Part shown: positions 35,602-44,464 of the stretch, piece after piece
Numbering within the stretch: position 1 is the first letter of the stretch
Layout of the letters: the number at the start of each line of letters is the position of its first letter
Source of the DNA: AAA164-E04 sp964342825
GTDB lineage: Bacteria; Verrucomicrobiota; Verrucomicrobiia; Limisphaerales; AAA164-E04
Assembly (NCBI GenBank): GCA_964342825.1
Contig: CAYFHO010000013.1
Coordinates: forward strand, 27,010-91,009
Direction of reading: 5' to 3'
Length of the DNA stretch: 64,000 nucleotides
Made by a program: the position numbers and the translations under genes
The notes under the pieces: model-generated
What the model saw: only the letters and a program-made list of their open reading frames with translations
Database searches by the model: none
What the model was told of the DNA's origin: nothing

Positions 35602-36817
35602 ACAAGACTCCCTCATTACAGCTCTTGAAATTGGTACCTCCAAAGTGGTTGCCATCGTTGCTGAACTCAATGAATCAGAGGCAATAAACATTGTTGGTTT
35701 TGGCCAGGCTCCTTCGCGAGGTGTTCTCAAAGGGCAGATTGTCGATCCTAAACTGGCCTACAACGATATTCGTCTGGCTGTTAAAGCAGCGGAAGAAAAA
35801 GCAGACGGAGAGTTGCACCGGATTTACCTTGGTGTCACGGGACAACACATCACGTCCAATAACTATACCGGATCACATGCCATCGCCTCCCTGGATCGAT
35901 GTATCACTGAAGATGATATTGATGATGTCATGAGTAACGCACGGCGGTTCAATCTTGCCCAGGGGCAGCATATGATTCATGTGATCCGTCAGCAGTATAG
36001 AGTAGATGGCCAGCCAATGCTTCATTCTCCCGTAGGAATGGTAGGCTCAGATCTGGGCGTTGTCTTGCATGCGGTGCAAGGTTATAAGGATTGTCTTCAT
36101 GCCCCGGTGCAGTTGTTACGCCGAATGAAGCTTGAAGCGGAAAACATCGCATTCAATGGACTGGCTTCCGCTCTGGCAGTTTTAAGTCCACCCCAAAAAG
36201 CAGAAGGTGCCCTTGTTATCGACATCGGAGGTGGCACCACGGATTATGCTATCTGCTCCCGAGGTGTGGTATGTCATTCAGGAGTGCTCGCAGTTGGAGG
36301 AGATCACGTAACCCAGGATTTGGCTACAGGACTTGGTTGTTCCTTCAAACGAGCTGAAGATTTGAAAATCAAATTTGGTTCAGCCATTGTCTCGGAAGCT
36401 GCACGCGGTCAGGTCCGTGAGCTGATCAATGAATCGGGGTTGGTGGACCGACGTGTTCACATCGAAAACCTCCACCGTATCATGTCGGAAAGATTGAAAG
36501 AAATTTTTGCGATTATCGCAGCAGAAATGGATCGATGTGATGTGGCTGACATGGCCCAGAGTGTTGTCCTTTGCGGGGGTGGCGCCTACATTCCTGAGAT
36601 TTGCACTCTGGCCAGTAAGGTTCTTGATCTACCTGTTCAGGTGGGTTCGGGCGTTAACTTGCATGGTCCGAGCACTATCATAGAACGACCTGAATACGCA
36701 ACTGCTCTGGGATTGCTCAAATTTGGAGCCTTCGACCTTGCCCGCCAAAAAGAAGCAGCATCTGAACGAGTTCCGCTGAAACAGCGTCTTAAAAATTTGC
36801 TTCGCATTGAACATTAA
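35588..36817 (+). CDS. ftsA: Cell division protein FtsA
   Basis: This 409-residue actin-like ATPase links the Z ring to the membrane. N-terminal A-L-E-I-G-T-S-K-V-V (phosphate 1), V-I-D-I-G-G-G-T-T-D (phosphate 2) and V-V-L-C-G-G-G-A-Y (adenosine) are all intact. The C-terminus R-V-P-L-K-Q-R-L-K-N-L-L-R would form the amphipathic helix used for membrane targeting. Sequence and length are normal, in contrast with the degenerate FtsZ-like partner encoded 21 bp downstream. A second ATG at 35594 is possible. Confidence 0.96.
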   Translation: MWMFKQDSLITALEIGTSKVVAIVAELNESEAINIVGFGQAPSRGVLKGQIVDPKLAYNDIRLAVKAAEEKADGELHRIYLGVTGQHITSNNYTGSHAIASLDRCITEDDIDDVMSNARRFNLAQGQHMIHVIRQQYRVDGQPMLHSPVGMVGSDLGVVLHAVQGYKDCLHAPVQLLRRMKLEAENIAFNGLASALAVLSPPQKAEGALVIDIGGGTTDYAICSRGVVCHSGVLAVGGDHVTQDLATGLGCSFKRAEDLKIKFGSAIVSEAARGQVRELINESGLVDRRVHIENLHRIMSERLKEIFAIIAAEMDRCDVADMAQSVVLCGGGAYIPEICTLASKVLDLPVQVGSGVNLHGPSTIIERPEYATALGLLKFGAFDLARQKEAASERVPLKQRLKNLLRIEH

Positions 36818-36838
36818 AATTCTCACTCATCCGCCGTT

Positions 36839-38173
36839 ATGAACGATTTTCTTTTTTCAGAATCCAACGACAACCAAAGTAAGGCAAACCATGGAATGGA
36901 TCGGTTGATTGGGATTGGTAAAATGGGGTGTCTGGTTTTGGACTCAATTTTAATCCGCGGCAAATTTGCTTTTAATGGGGTTGCTCTCAACAATGACCCA
37001 TCGCTATTCGACAATCTTCAATCCTCAGCTTTGACCTTTTTGTGTGATGGAGAGGGCAACATGAGGTATTACGACGAATCGGATGCAAATCCTCAAACTG
37101 CTACATTACCGAATCCAGTCGAATTGGGTGGAGCCTCCAAATGGGCTGTCATTGTAGCCGGATTGGGGGGGGAATTTACCGGTGAGATGATTTCAAGGGT
37201 GATCACAACTCTCAGAAAACAGAAAAGCCTGGTGTTGGTGGTTGCTTCCTTGCCTTTCGACATGGAAGGCGAAGACAAAAAGATGGCTGCTGAGAAATCA
37301 TTGAATCATATTGTGGAGAAAGCAGATGCAGTGATTGCACTTCCCAATCAATCCTACCTCAAAAAGCAGACATCACCTTTCAAGCTCAAGGAAGCTTTTG
37401 AGCTCAGTCGACGCTGCCTTGCAGAGGCTTTGGAAGGGGTTTGGGGCATGCTTCACGCTGATGGTTTGACCAATATACGTGTTTCCCATCTCCAAAACAT
37501 TTTTCAAGGCCATCACGTTAAGGGACTTTTTGCTTCGGCCCAGGCTGATGGTGAGGATCGAGTCAAATTGGCGGTCGATGCTCTACTGGCTCATCCTCAA
37601 ATGGAGAATGGCGGGGCCTTGAAGTTGGCTGATGCCTGTTTGCTTCAGGTGACAGGGGATGAGAGTCTGACCTTTAAGGATGTTGATCGAGTCAAACGAT
37701 ACGTCAGAAAGTATCTTCCGTCAGATAAATCTCTTGTCGTTGGTACTTCCGTCAAAGGGGACGTAAAAGATCACCTTCATGTCAGCATAGTCAGTGCACA
37801 TTTTTCAGGATCCAAACCCACTTCCTTGCCAGTCAAAGAGGTCGTCTCCAAGGGAACACAGGATTCATTTCCTGTTGAGATTGAAAAAAAGAAAAATCCA
37901 ACTCCAGACTCCGAGCAGGAAGAAGCTGTGGATGAGACCTTTGTCTTGCCTGAAACCGAGACAGAATCCAGCACCGCTGTTGAATCGATCCATCCAATGT
38001 CACCTCCGTCGTCATCCAAACGTTCCAAGCGCGGGGGTAAAAGGTATTTTCAAACCTTTTTGAATCTTGGAGGTAAAAAAAGTGGTCGCTTCGCCGATAC
38101 TGACCCCACTTTTTATAATTCCGTCAATCTGGACGTACCTACTTACCAACGAAAGGGAGTCGTTTTCAACTAA
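36839..38173 (+). CDS. ftsZ: Divergent FtsZ-like protein (probable pseudo-GTPase)
   Basis: The 444-residue product lies right after ftsA, the normal ftsZ place. FtsZ-like landmarks can be followed along it: L-I-G-I-G (24-28), V-A-L-N-N-D (48-53), V-I-V-A-G-L-G-G (104-111), L-P-F-D-M-E-G (138-144), I-A-L-P-N (166-170), A-D-G-E-D-R (236-241) and a final L-D-V-P-T-Y-Q-R-K-G (431-440) that resembles the FtsZ C-terminal peptide bound by FtsA. The GTP parts are lost. The GGGTGTG signature reads G-G-E-F-T-G-E (110-116), loop 1 reads G-K-M-G-C, the base-binding F-x-x-A-N-D is F-E-L-S-R-R, and the T7 loop N-x-D-x-x-D is N-I-R-V-S-H (212-217). GTP hydrolysis is therefore doubtful. A linker of about 95 polar residues precedes the C-terminal peptide. 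Confidence 0.85.
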   Translation: MNDFLFSESNDNQSKANHGMDRLIGIGKMGCLVLDSILIRGKFAFNGVALNNDPSLFDNLQSSALTFLCDGEGNMRYYDESDANPQTATLPNPVELGGASKWAVIVAGLGGEFTGEMISRVITTLRKQKSLVLVVASLPFDMEGEDKKMAAEKSLNHIVEKADAVIALPNQSYLKKQTSPFKLKEAFELSRRCLAEALEGVWGMLHADGLTNIRVSHLQNIFQGHHVKGLFASAQADGEDRVKLAVDALLAHPQMENGGALKLADACLLQVTGDESLTFKDVDRVKRYVRKYLPSDKSLVVGTSVKGDVKDHLHVSIVSAHFSGSKPTSLPVKEVVSKGTQDSFPVEIEKKKNPTPDSEQEEAVDETFVLPETETESSTAVESIHPMSPPSSSKRSKRGGKRYFQTFLNLGGKKSGRFADTDPTFYNSVNLDVPTYQRKGVVFN

Positions 38174-38187
38174 TGGTGGCCTCATTT

Positions 38188-38206
38188 CCGGACTCCCCGC
38201 ATCCGG
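38188..38206 (+). terminator. Weak hairpin after the ftsZ-like gene
   Basis: CCGGA (38188-38192) pairs with TCCGG (38202-38206) over a 9-base C-rich loop, 14 bp after the stop at the end of the dcw cluster. No T-run follows, so an intrinsic terminator is doubtful. Confidence 0.25.
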
Positions 38207-38232
38207 GATGATTGCTTATTCCATTATTCGAC

Positions 38233-39213
38233 TCATGGCTTGATGGATGCCAATGATCCAATGTTTCTTTTCATCACTGACAAAAAGTTGCCATTGCTCA
38301 CGGTCCCTCCTTGCGGGCGAAAGACAATCCACTGGATTCCACGCTCTTCCAGTTTATTTTGAGTCTCCTCATTGGGAGTATCTTCCCAAATCATCCACTC
38401 AGTAGGTGTTTCCTTTAGATATGCATCCAATGCCAACCACTCTTTTTCTTCTGGGGTGGCATCAGGTTCCCAATGTAATGAATGCAAATTCAGTTGATAG
38501 GCTCTTTCAGCATACTGATAGACTGGGTGTGAAGCCAGTAAAGGTATATTGCCCATTCGATTGCAAACGGTCTTCATCGCCCCATGGAGTTTCTGGAGGT
38601 CTTCAACAAGTAATGAATGATTTTTCTCCAATGTATCCGAGTTTTCAGGCCAACGTTTTTTTAATGCTTCATAGATTGAATTTGCGTGCATGATCGCTAA
38701 TTCGAAATCCAGCCAGGTAGTTGTTGCGTATCCTTCGTGTGAATGCTCTCCCTCCGGTCCGTGTTGATGTACAATTGCGTCCTCCATCAAGATAAAGCGA
38801 TCCCTGAATGTTTCTGAAGTGTCATGAAGGCGAGATGTCATCAAACTCGAGGTTTTTACCCATTGAGCGTAGTCGCCTCCGTGGAGCAAAATCAGATCTG
38901 CTTCTTGATATTGTCGGATGATTGCGGGACTCGGATTCCAAAAAGCCGGGTCAACGACAGAGGCATCAGCCGGAAAGACAACTTCGGCCCAAGATGGATC
39001 AACCAGGCGTTCTGCCATATATTGAAGCGGCCCATTCACTGTCATGATGAGTGTTTTTTGTTGCTGATTCTGACTTTGATTTACTGGTGCCTGGTTTTGT
39101 GGGCGGCCGCATCCTTGAAGGCAACCCAATGCAATCAACACTGAAAAAAAGACACACATTGGTGCCACATCAAAATTTGCAAATTTGTTCTTAAAAGAGA
39201 TTTTAGGTTTCAT
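38233..39213 (-). CDS. ZnuA/TroA-type metal-binding lipoprotein
   Basis: From ATG 39213 the product is 326 residues with a signal sequence ending L-Q-G-C (lipid-anchored Cys35). The fold resembles solute-binding proteins of zinc/manganese ABC importers: V-N-G-P-L-Q-Y-M-A-E-R, A-D-L-I-L-L-H-G-G (first metal His), a His-rich loop H-Q-H-G-P-E-G-E-H-S-H, and L-L-A-S-H-P-V-Y-Q-Y-A (later His). The His-rich loop is usual in zinc-binding ZnuA. No ATPase or permease gene is beside it, so it either serves a transporter encoded elsewhere or works alone. A TTG at 39231 is a longer alternative start. Confidence 0.8.
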   Translation of the reverse strand: MKPKISFKNKFANFDVAPMCVFFSVLIALGCLQGCGRPQNQAPVNQSQNQQQKTLIMTVNGPLQYMAERLVDPSWAEVVFPADASVVDPAFWNPSPAIIRQYQEADLILLHGGDYAQWVKTSSLMTSRLHDTSETFRDRFILMEDAIVHQHGPEGEHSHEGYATTTWLDFELAIMHANSIYEALKKRWPENSDTLEKNHSLLVEDLQKLHGAMKTVCNRMGNIPLLASHPVYQYAERAYQLNLHSLHWEPDATPEEKEWLALDAYLKETPTEWMIWEDTPNEETQNKLEERGIQWIVFRPQGGTVSNGNFLSVMKRNIGSLASIKP

Positions 39214-39331
39214 TGGATCGATTCTTGTCAAAACCGGTTTCTTTTTTTATGAACCTCTTCCCGCTTTTCTATCAAGCGGAAAACCGAAAACTCGTCGGTG
39301 GATGACGGACCTGATAGATTGAAAAGTTACC

Positions 39332-40222
39332 GTGGAGAACAAATCAAATCCAAAAGATTTTTGTGAGCGAAGCACAATTCGCGGCCTCTTGGCTGTCATG
39401 CGTGATTGGCTTTTCATTGCAGGCGCGGTTGCTCTAGCCCTTTGGGTGGACAAGTGGTGGTTTGACATCGTTGCGATTTGGTTCATCGGCTATATACAGT
39501 TTTGCCTGGGGGAAGCTCTTCTACATGAAGCCTCCCACTACAATCTGTTTTCTAATCGTCAATGGCACCATTATCTACAATGTCTATACGCTTACCCGTT
39601 TTTTCAAACACTGAAAGGTTTTCAAGGAGAGCATCACCCGCATCATATGGATCTGATGGGGGATTCCGACATTACCATGCAAGATTATCGTCGATATGGA
39701 TTGTTTGAGAAAAAACCCAATTTGGTATTTATCTGGTTTATCAAACCGTTTTTAGGGGGGCCTACCTTGTACTATCTGAAGAGCGGTCCTGATTTTGATA
39801 CCAGCTCCAGTCGTCGGCAGCTTGCTCTGTTTTGGCTCCCCGTCATTGGTTTCGCTTCCTATTTGGGTATCCTGGATCTGGTGTTTTTATACTGGTTTAT
39901 TCCACTGATTTGGTCTTTCCCTATTTATCAATATTGGTCGGAAATCGAGGAGCATTACAACACTCGCAGCGGGGCCAGATCAAATCTCTCGGCTCTGGAT
40001 AATTTCTTCAAACACAATGAAGGTTATCACTGGATACACCACAGGTATCCTTCGATTCCATTTTATAAATTAAAGGAGGCACACCATGCTTTGGCCCCCG
40101 AAGGAACTGACATAAGTCGAGGGTTTCTGGAAAGTTTTATTCAAATGAACCAACCTCAGAAGCCGGCCTGGTCGGGTCATCCTGCCCTCAAGCCTGGCCC
40201 CCTCAAAGATCCTGTTTCGTGA
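39332..40222 (+). CDS. Membrane fatty acid desaturase family protein
   Basis: The 296-residue protein has three histidine boxes for a di-iron centre, H-E-A-S-H, H-H-P-H-H and H-E-G-Y-H-W-I-H-H, with hydrophobic segments between them, as in membrane desaturases and hydroxylases. It probably acts on acyl lipids or carotenoid-like substrates at the cytoplasmic membrane; the exact reaction cannot be assigned. The start is GTG 39332. Its 3' end overlaps the upstream frame of the next gene, with the coding part of that gene starting 75 bp later. Confidence 0.85.
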   Translation: MENKSNPKDFCERSTIRGLLAVMRDWLFIAGAVALALWVDKWWFDIVAIWFIGYIQFCLGEALLHEASHYNLFSNRQWHHYLQCLYAYPFFQTLKGFQGEHHPHHMDLMGDSDITMQDYRRYGLFEKKPNLVFIWFIKPFLGGPTLYYLKSGPDFDTSSSRRQLALFWLPVIGFASYLGILDLVFLYWFIPLIWSFPIYQYWSEIEEHYNTRSGARSNLSALDNFFKHNEGYHWIHHRYPSIPFYKLKEAHHALAPEGTDISRGFLESFIQMNQPQKPAWSGHPALKPGPLKDPVS

Positions 40223-40296
40223 TGGTTTTTCTGCGCTTTGCAACTGCTTGGATTCCGGGCTTGCACTCGTATTCCAGGTCGGTAGTTTCACGGGGC

Positions 40297-40863
40297 ATGA
40301 AATCCATATTTCGAGTGTTGATTTTCCGTCGATGTATCACAGCCGTTTTGCTTGTTTTGTTCAGCATGGTTTTATCCGGTTTAAATGCAGACACAGACAA
40401 ATCAGAGGAGATTTTTTCCTCACCCGCATTGGATTTAGGCATCGTAGTTGATGATTTAGAAGCATCAGCATCTTTCTACAAAAACGTTCTGGGGTGCAAA
40501 GAAGTGAAAGGTTTTACAGCTTCCGCTGATTTAGTAACTTCGATTGGATTGGTGGATAACATGGAAGTCGTTGCTCGTGTCTTTGTCCTGGCATCAGGAG
40601 AAAAACAAAGTCGCTTGAAGATGATGGCTTTCCCAAAAGCAAAGGTTGCTAAACCGGATCAAACATTCATCCACTCGAGTGTTGGCTTCAGTTACCTGAC
40701 TCTCCACGTCAAAGATCTGACTGCAGTCATGCAGCGTTTGAAAAAAGCGGAAATTAAGTTCCTCGGTAACACTCCTGTGTCACTGGGGGGAGCCAATGCG
40801 TTGCTTGTTGTTCGTGATCCGGATGGTAATTTTGTTGAGCTCATCGGTCCCATTACCGATTAA
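40297..40863 (+). CDS. Exported VOC (glyoxalase-like) family protein
   Basis: From ATG 40297 the product is 188 residues. A signal peptide (M-K-S-I-F-R-V-L-I-F-R-R then a hydrophobic core, cleavage near L-N-A-D) precedes one vicinal oxygen chelate domain: L-D-L-G-I-V-V-D-D-L-E-A-S-A-S-F-Y at the start and V-V-R-D-P-D-G-N-F-V-E-L-I-G-P at the end, with the metal-ligand Glu in F-V-E. VOC proteins include glyoxalases and dioxygenases; the export signal makes a housekeeping glyoxalase unlikely. Upstream in-frame ATG at 40219 overlaps the desaturase gene. Confidence 0.8.
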   Translation: MKSIFRVLIFRRCITAVLLVLFSMVLSGLNADTDKSEEIFSSPALDLGIVVDDLEASASFYKNVLGCKEVKGFTASADLVTSIGLVDNMEVVARVFVLASGEKQSRLKMMAFPKAKVAKPDQTFIHSSVGFSYLTLHVKDLTAVMQRLKKAEIKFLGNTPVSLGGANALLVVRDPDGNFVELIGPITD

Positions 40864-40929
40864 TAAGTTGGTTTTACCGGAATGGGGAGGGTGCCTTTTT
40901 AAGTCTCTGATATTATTTTTTCACAAAAT

Positions 40930-41325
40930 ATGAATGGTCGTCCCCGTATAGGCAAATCAGGAGAATTGCAATTTAAGGTGACTTCCCAGCACACCATTGA
41001 CTTCGCTGATGATCAAATGCCCGAGGTGCTCTCCACGCCTTGGCTGGTGTGGTTTCTGGAACATGCTGCTCGTGGTGTTGTTTTGCCTTACCTTGAACCG
41101 GAGGAATCTACGGTAGGTGTTGTCGTGGAAATAAAGCACCTTGCCCCAACTCCGATAGGTGCATTGGTCAAGTGCTTTGCAAAAATCATTTACATTGACA
41201 AATACATGTTTTCTTTCGATGTGCGTGCTATGGACGAACATGAATTAATTTGTCGTGGAACTCATAAACTTCGTGTGATTCGCAAATCTCGATTGGCTGG
41301 TGCGATTACCAAAAAGCTCTCTTAA
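40930..41325 (+). CDS. Hotdog-fold thioesterase, FlK-like
   Basis: The 131-residue protein has the small hotdog fold pattern of the fluoroacetyl-CoA thioesterase-like (FlK) family: M-P-E-V-L-S-T-P-W-L-V-W-F-L-E-H-A-A with the family Thr and Glu, V-G-V-V-V-E-I-K-H-L-A-P-T-P-I-G, and a C-terminal C-R-G-T-H-K-L-R-V-I. FlK-like enzymes hydrolyse short acyl-CoA thioesters. The true substrate is unlikely to be fluoroacetyl-CoA in this setting and cannot be deduced. It stands 66 bp after the VOC gene on the same strand. Confidence 0.75.
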   Translation: MNGRPRIGKSGELQFKVTSQHTIDFADDQMPEVLSTPWLVWFLEHAARGVVLPYLEPEESTVGVVVEIKHLAPTPIGALVKCFAKIIYIDKYMFSFDVRAMDEHELICRGTHKLRVIRKSRLAGAITKKLS

Positions 41326-41462
41326 TATGCAGGAAAAAATTTGTATCACATCCAGATCATCATTCTTTTTCAGTAAGCCATTTTTGGATCTTTCATTGCG
41401 ACAATGCACATGGTTTAGGTCATTGACTTGCATTTAACTCTCTACCCGTGAATAAATAGGAC

Positions 41463-42230
41463 ATGCATTTTGCTTTCATTCTCGACGATTGGAGGGAAAT
41501 CCTCACCAATCCGTTTTTCCTGATCATGACTGGATTCCAAATCTGGATGCTTGTTGACGCCATCCGGCGGGAAGAATGGATATGGGCTGTGCTGATTTTT
41601 TTCTTTGGTGCGTTTTCCGCAATGCTTTATTTTTTCATGGTTTATCGAGCAGCAAAGGCAATTGAAGGTGGACCGTCATTTGAATGGCCTGGTGCAGCCG
41701 AGCGGGAGAGGATCAAGCAGCTTGAGGATCAGATTCATCACCTGGATAAAGCGCACCACCATGGTGAACTTGGTGATATCTATCAAAAACAAGGCAAACT
41801 GGACAAGGCACTGGAATGTTACAGGGCTGCCTATGAGCGCGATTCTGAGGATATCGACATTCTGGGACCTTATGGACAATGTTTGATCAAACTCAATCAG
41901 CCCGAGAAAGCAGTTGTCTTATTAGAGAAGGTAGTAGCTGAGAATCCCAAACACGATTATGGAGCCACCTTGATGGCATTGGCCCAAGCTTATTCACGTC
42001 TCGATCAGACGGATAAAGCCAAAACTGCTCTGGAAAAGGTATTGGAGACACAGACCTATGCCGAAGCTCGAGTCCTTTTGGCGGAGATTTATAAAAAACA
42101 AGGTATGAATAGTGAGGCCCGTTATCAACTTCAGGAAGTGATCGAGGATGAGAAACATGCTCCCAGCTTTGTGCAAAAGAAGGATAGAATTTGGACAAGA
42201 AAAGCTCGCCAGCTTTTGGATCAAATCTAA
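41463..42230 (+). CDS. Membrane-anchored TPR protein
   Basis: The 255-residue protein has two N-terminal membrane helices (about 18-35 and 39-59), a charged linker, and then about four TPR units (about 95-235: G-D-I-Y-Q-K-Q-G-K-L-D-K-A-L-E-C-Y followed by similar helices). TPR arrays mediate protein-protein contacts, so this is a likely cytoplasmic scaffold anchored in the inner membrane. The partner is unknown. The N-terminal part resembles the short membrane module seen at the start of some phospholipase D-type proteins, but no such enzyme domain follows. Confidence 0.8.
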   Translation: MHFAFILDDWREILTNPFFLIMTGFQIWMLVDAIRREEWIWAVLIFFFGAFSAMLYFFMVYRAAKAIEGGPSFEWPGAAERERIKQLEDQIHHLDKAHHHGELGDIYQKQGKLDKALECYRAAYERDSEDIDILGPYGQCLIKLNQPEKAVVLLEKVVAENPKHDYGATLMALAQAYSRLDQTDKAKTALEKVLETQTYAEARVLLAEIYKKQGMNSEARYQLQEVIEDEKHAPSFVQKKDRIWTRKARQLLDQI

Positions 42231-42275
42231 TTCAAATCGCAATCTAATATCATTTAATTGAAAGGCTTTTTATCT

Positions 42276-42842
42276 ATGAGCACATCCAATCAAACCGGTG
42301 ATCTGGCAGATAATTTTTTACAGCTAATTGCAACTGATGACTTGCCTGGACTGGGCCCAGAGGTTCGATCTTCGGTTGACCAAGCTTCTGAACTGAATGC
42401 CAAGATCAGGGATTGGGCTAAAGAACATCATCTCGATTCTGAGCTCATCGATTTGTTGAGATCGGCAGCACTGCTTTGGCATGACCATCTGGACGCCTCC
42501 CATTCAGTCTCCCAATCCATACCTTCTGCTACTGGCAGTTTTCTGCATGGAATCATGCATCGAAGAGAACCCGATTACGGAAATGCCAAATACTGGTTCC
42601 ACAGGGTAGGGAACCATGGTGCCTATGAAGCCATATACAGCAACGTGAAAGAAAAGGTCGATAACGGAGGTTTGTCACCTGAATTTGCATATTTGGTAAG
42701 ATCTGGAAGTTGGGATCCTTTCGGATTTGTGGATGCCGTTTCAAGGGGAACAGCTGATCAAACAAATTCCGACCTTGTAGCTGAATTAAAACACATTCAG
42801 GAAATCGAATTTCAAAGTTTGATTCGGAGTTTTTTTTCCTGA
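42276..42842 (+). CDS. Conserved protein of unknown function
   Basis: From ATG 42276 the product is 188 residues, soluble and without a signal. The central block L-W-H-D-H-L-D-A-S-H followed by G-S-F-L-H-G-I-M-H-R-R-E-P-D-Y-G-N-A-K-Y-W-F-H-R-V-G is very like a recurrent protein family with the pattern H-D-x-x-D-x-x-H and H-R-x-E-x-D-x-x-N-A-x-Y-W. The conserved His and Asp residues could bind a metal or phosphate, but no activity is known to me. It follows the TPR gene by 45 bp; the frame can also begin at a TTG at 42258. Confidence 0.75.
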   Translation: MSTSNQTGDLADNFLQLIATDDLPGLGPEVRSSVDQASELNAKIRDWAKEHHLDSELIDLLRSAALLWHDHLDASHSVSQSIPSATGSFLHGIMHRREPDYGNAKYWFHRVGNHGAYEAIYSNVKEKVDNGGLSPEFAYLVRSGSWDPFGFVDAVSRGTADQTNSDLVAELKHIQEIEFQSLIRSFFS

Positions 42843-42892
42843 CTTGGCAGAAAATAATCCACTTTTTGTTGTAACAACACCATCCAATCTGG

Positions 42893-43528
42893 TCATTCTA
42901 CAAGCAAACGTTCTCCAGGTTGAATACTTACATCTGTGATGATGTTACCAAAGAAAACCGTGGGCTTAATTTGTAATAATTCTTCGATAATTTGGGTTTC
43001 TTCAATCTCGTATCTTTCCAAGAAACGCTGAACCAAACGGCCATGTGTTTGAAATAAGATCGTGTCCTTAAACTCACCATCAGGGATGCCCTTGATCCTC
43101 GGTTTTGTCTCATAATGGTATTGCCAGGTCAACGAGTATGCGTCGAAAACGGCTTCCACTCCAAGTTGATAAGCATTAAGAATTTCGAGGATCTGAGCGC
43201 ACTCCACGGTTTCACTCGCCGGAGATTCATGGTAAAGTTTAATTCTCAGGTGCTTCTGCACTCTACCCTTGTAGTCAGATAAATACATTAACTCTGGATT
43301 GAATACATCGCTCTCTCTGCTTTTACTTATTTGGTCTGGATTTAACTTTATTTTGGATGGTCCAGTTGTTGTTTTAATGGGAGTAGAATGATTGTTAGGT
43401 TTGTCCGATTTTGCGATGCCGATTGAGGGATGATCAGTCTCAATAAGTTTGGGGGAGAAAAAAAGCACTGTCCCCATGATGACGGAAAAAATGCAAGCTC
43501 CGATCAAGGTTAATTTAGTCTTACTCAT
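42893..43528 (-). CDS. Unknown membrane-anchored protein (cassette gene 3)
   Basis: The 211-residue product is not recognised. One N-terminal hydrophobic helix (about 7-25) is followed by a polar linker rich in Lys, Ser, Thr and Pro (30-70) and a mostly alpha-helical C-terminal domain (about 80-211) with many charged residues and Q-E/E-E-T-Q patterns. This suggests a single-pass protein with its domain outside the membrane. It overlaps the end of the gene at 43521-44393 by 8 bp, so the two are translationally coupled. The DNA is AT-richer than the dcw region. Confidence 0.65.
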   Translation of the reverse strand: MSKTKLTLIGACIFSVIMGTVLFFSPKLIETDHPSIGIAKSDKPNNHSTPIKTTTGPSKIKLNPDQISKSRESDVFNPELMYLSDYKGRVQKHLRIKLYHESPASETVECAQILEILNAYQLGVEAVFDAYSLTWQYHYETKPRIKGIPDGEFKDTILFQTHGRLVQRFLERYEIEETQIIEELLQIKPTVFFGNIITDVSIQPGERLLVE

Positions 43529-44393
43529 ATTCCCTGAGTGGGTGAATATTGATGTTACTTAACTTTATGTTTTTAAATGTATCAAAAACAAAATCAGGGT
43601 CGTAACCGTGCAATTCCTGAAAACGAAATGCATATACTTTTCTGATAGCAGCAATTTGTTTTTCATATTCTGTACGAAATTCAGAAACTTCACCTACGTC
43701 TTGAAGCAGGGATTCAAATCTATCATGAGAATCTGATTCCATGCTTAAATAGCAGATAACATCCTTGAGCAGTTCAACATGTGTTCTTGGGTTCAGCTCC
43801 ATATCGTCGAATCTATCGAATACCGGAATTAATTGCTGAGAAAACGGATCATTACCGTATTGTAACTTTTCTACGTATTTACTTCGCTTATCTGAATCGA
43901 TTAATCGATTTCGGGTTTTTTCTAGGTCTTTTTTAACAGATTTCTGCGTTGGTAGTAATTCGGAAATACTTTGTCCTTTTGCCAGAGCTTTGTATGCAGA
44001 TTCCAAATCAACCGGATTCATGCAACCTCTTTTTCTTAGTGCAAATTTTAAGTCATCTTCCAAAAGAATGCGTTGTAGGGCGGACATCAGACGCTCGTTA
44101 TTGCCGTTCACTTCAAACTCAGGCATCATATTTTGAATTAAATCAAAGCCTTCGATTGCTTGGTTTACCCAGACATCTTTTTCCCAATCATGGGTTTGTA
44201 GTTTGGCTACTGAGTTCTTTGTCTCTGTGCGGTTAATTATGGGTTCGGTTGGAATATCTTGGGTAATCTTGTTCGATTGTGTTTCGTCCAGAACCACAGG
44301 AATAGTAGCCTCATTCTGCGTGTCATTCCGATACCTCAGGTAAGCAGCTACGCAAAAGAGGATAACGATTGTGCAGATGTAACTTTTTTTCAT
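43521..44393 (-). CDS. Unknown membrane-anchored helical protein (cassette gene 2)
   Basis: From the ATG at 44393 the product is 290 residues: a short N-terminal hydrophobic helix (M-K-K-S-Y-I-C-T-I-V-I-L-F) and then a highly charged, mostly helical body without a recognised domain. The general layout is like that of the next gene (N-terminal anchor, polar linker, helical domain with E-L-H-G-Y-D-type ends), so the two may be distant relatives or partners. A longer start at 44507 would overlap the neighbouring gene. Codon use is AT-rich. No homologue is recognised. Confidence 0.65.
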   Translation of the reverse strand: MKKSYICTIVILFCVAAYLRYRNDTQNEATIPVVLDETQSNKITQDIPTEPIINRTETKNSVAKLQTHDWEKDVWVNQAIEGFDLIQNMMPEFEVNGNNERLMSALQRILLEDDLKFALRKRGCMNPVDLESAYKALAKGQSISELLPTQKSVKKDLEKTRNRLIDSDKRSKYVEKLQYGNDPFSQQLIPVFDRFDDMELNPRTHVELLKDVICYLSMESDSHDRFESLLQDVGEVSEFRTEYEKQIAAIRKVYAFRFQELHGYDPDFVFDTFKNIKLSNINIHPLREYE

Positions 44394-44464
44394 CAGGGGG
44401 CAGGATTCTTTTGGAGATTTTTTCGGATAGAAATTAAATTGAATTGCAATCACCTTGAGAAGCT

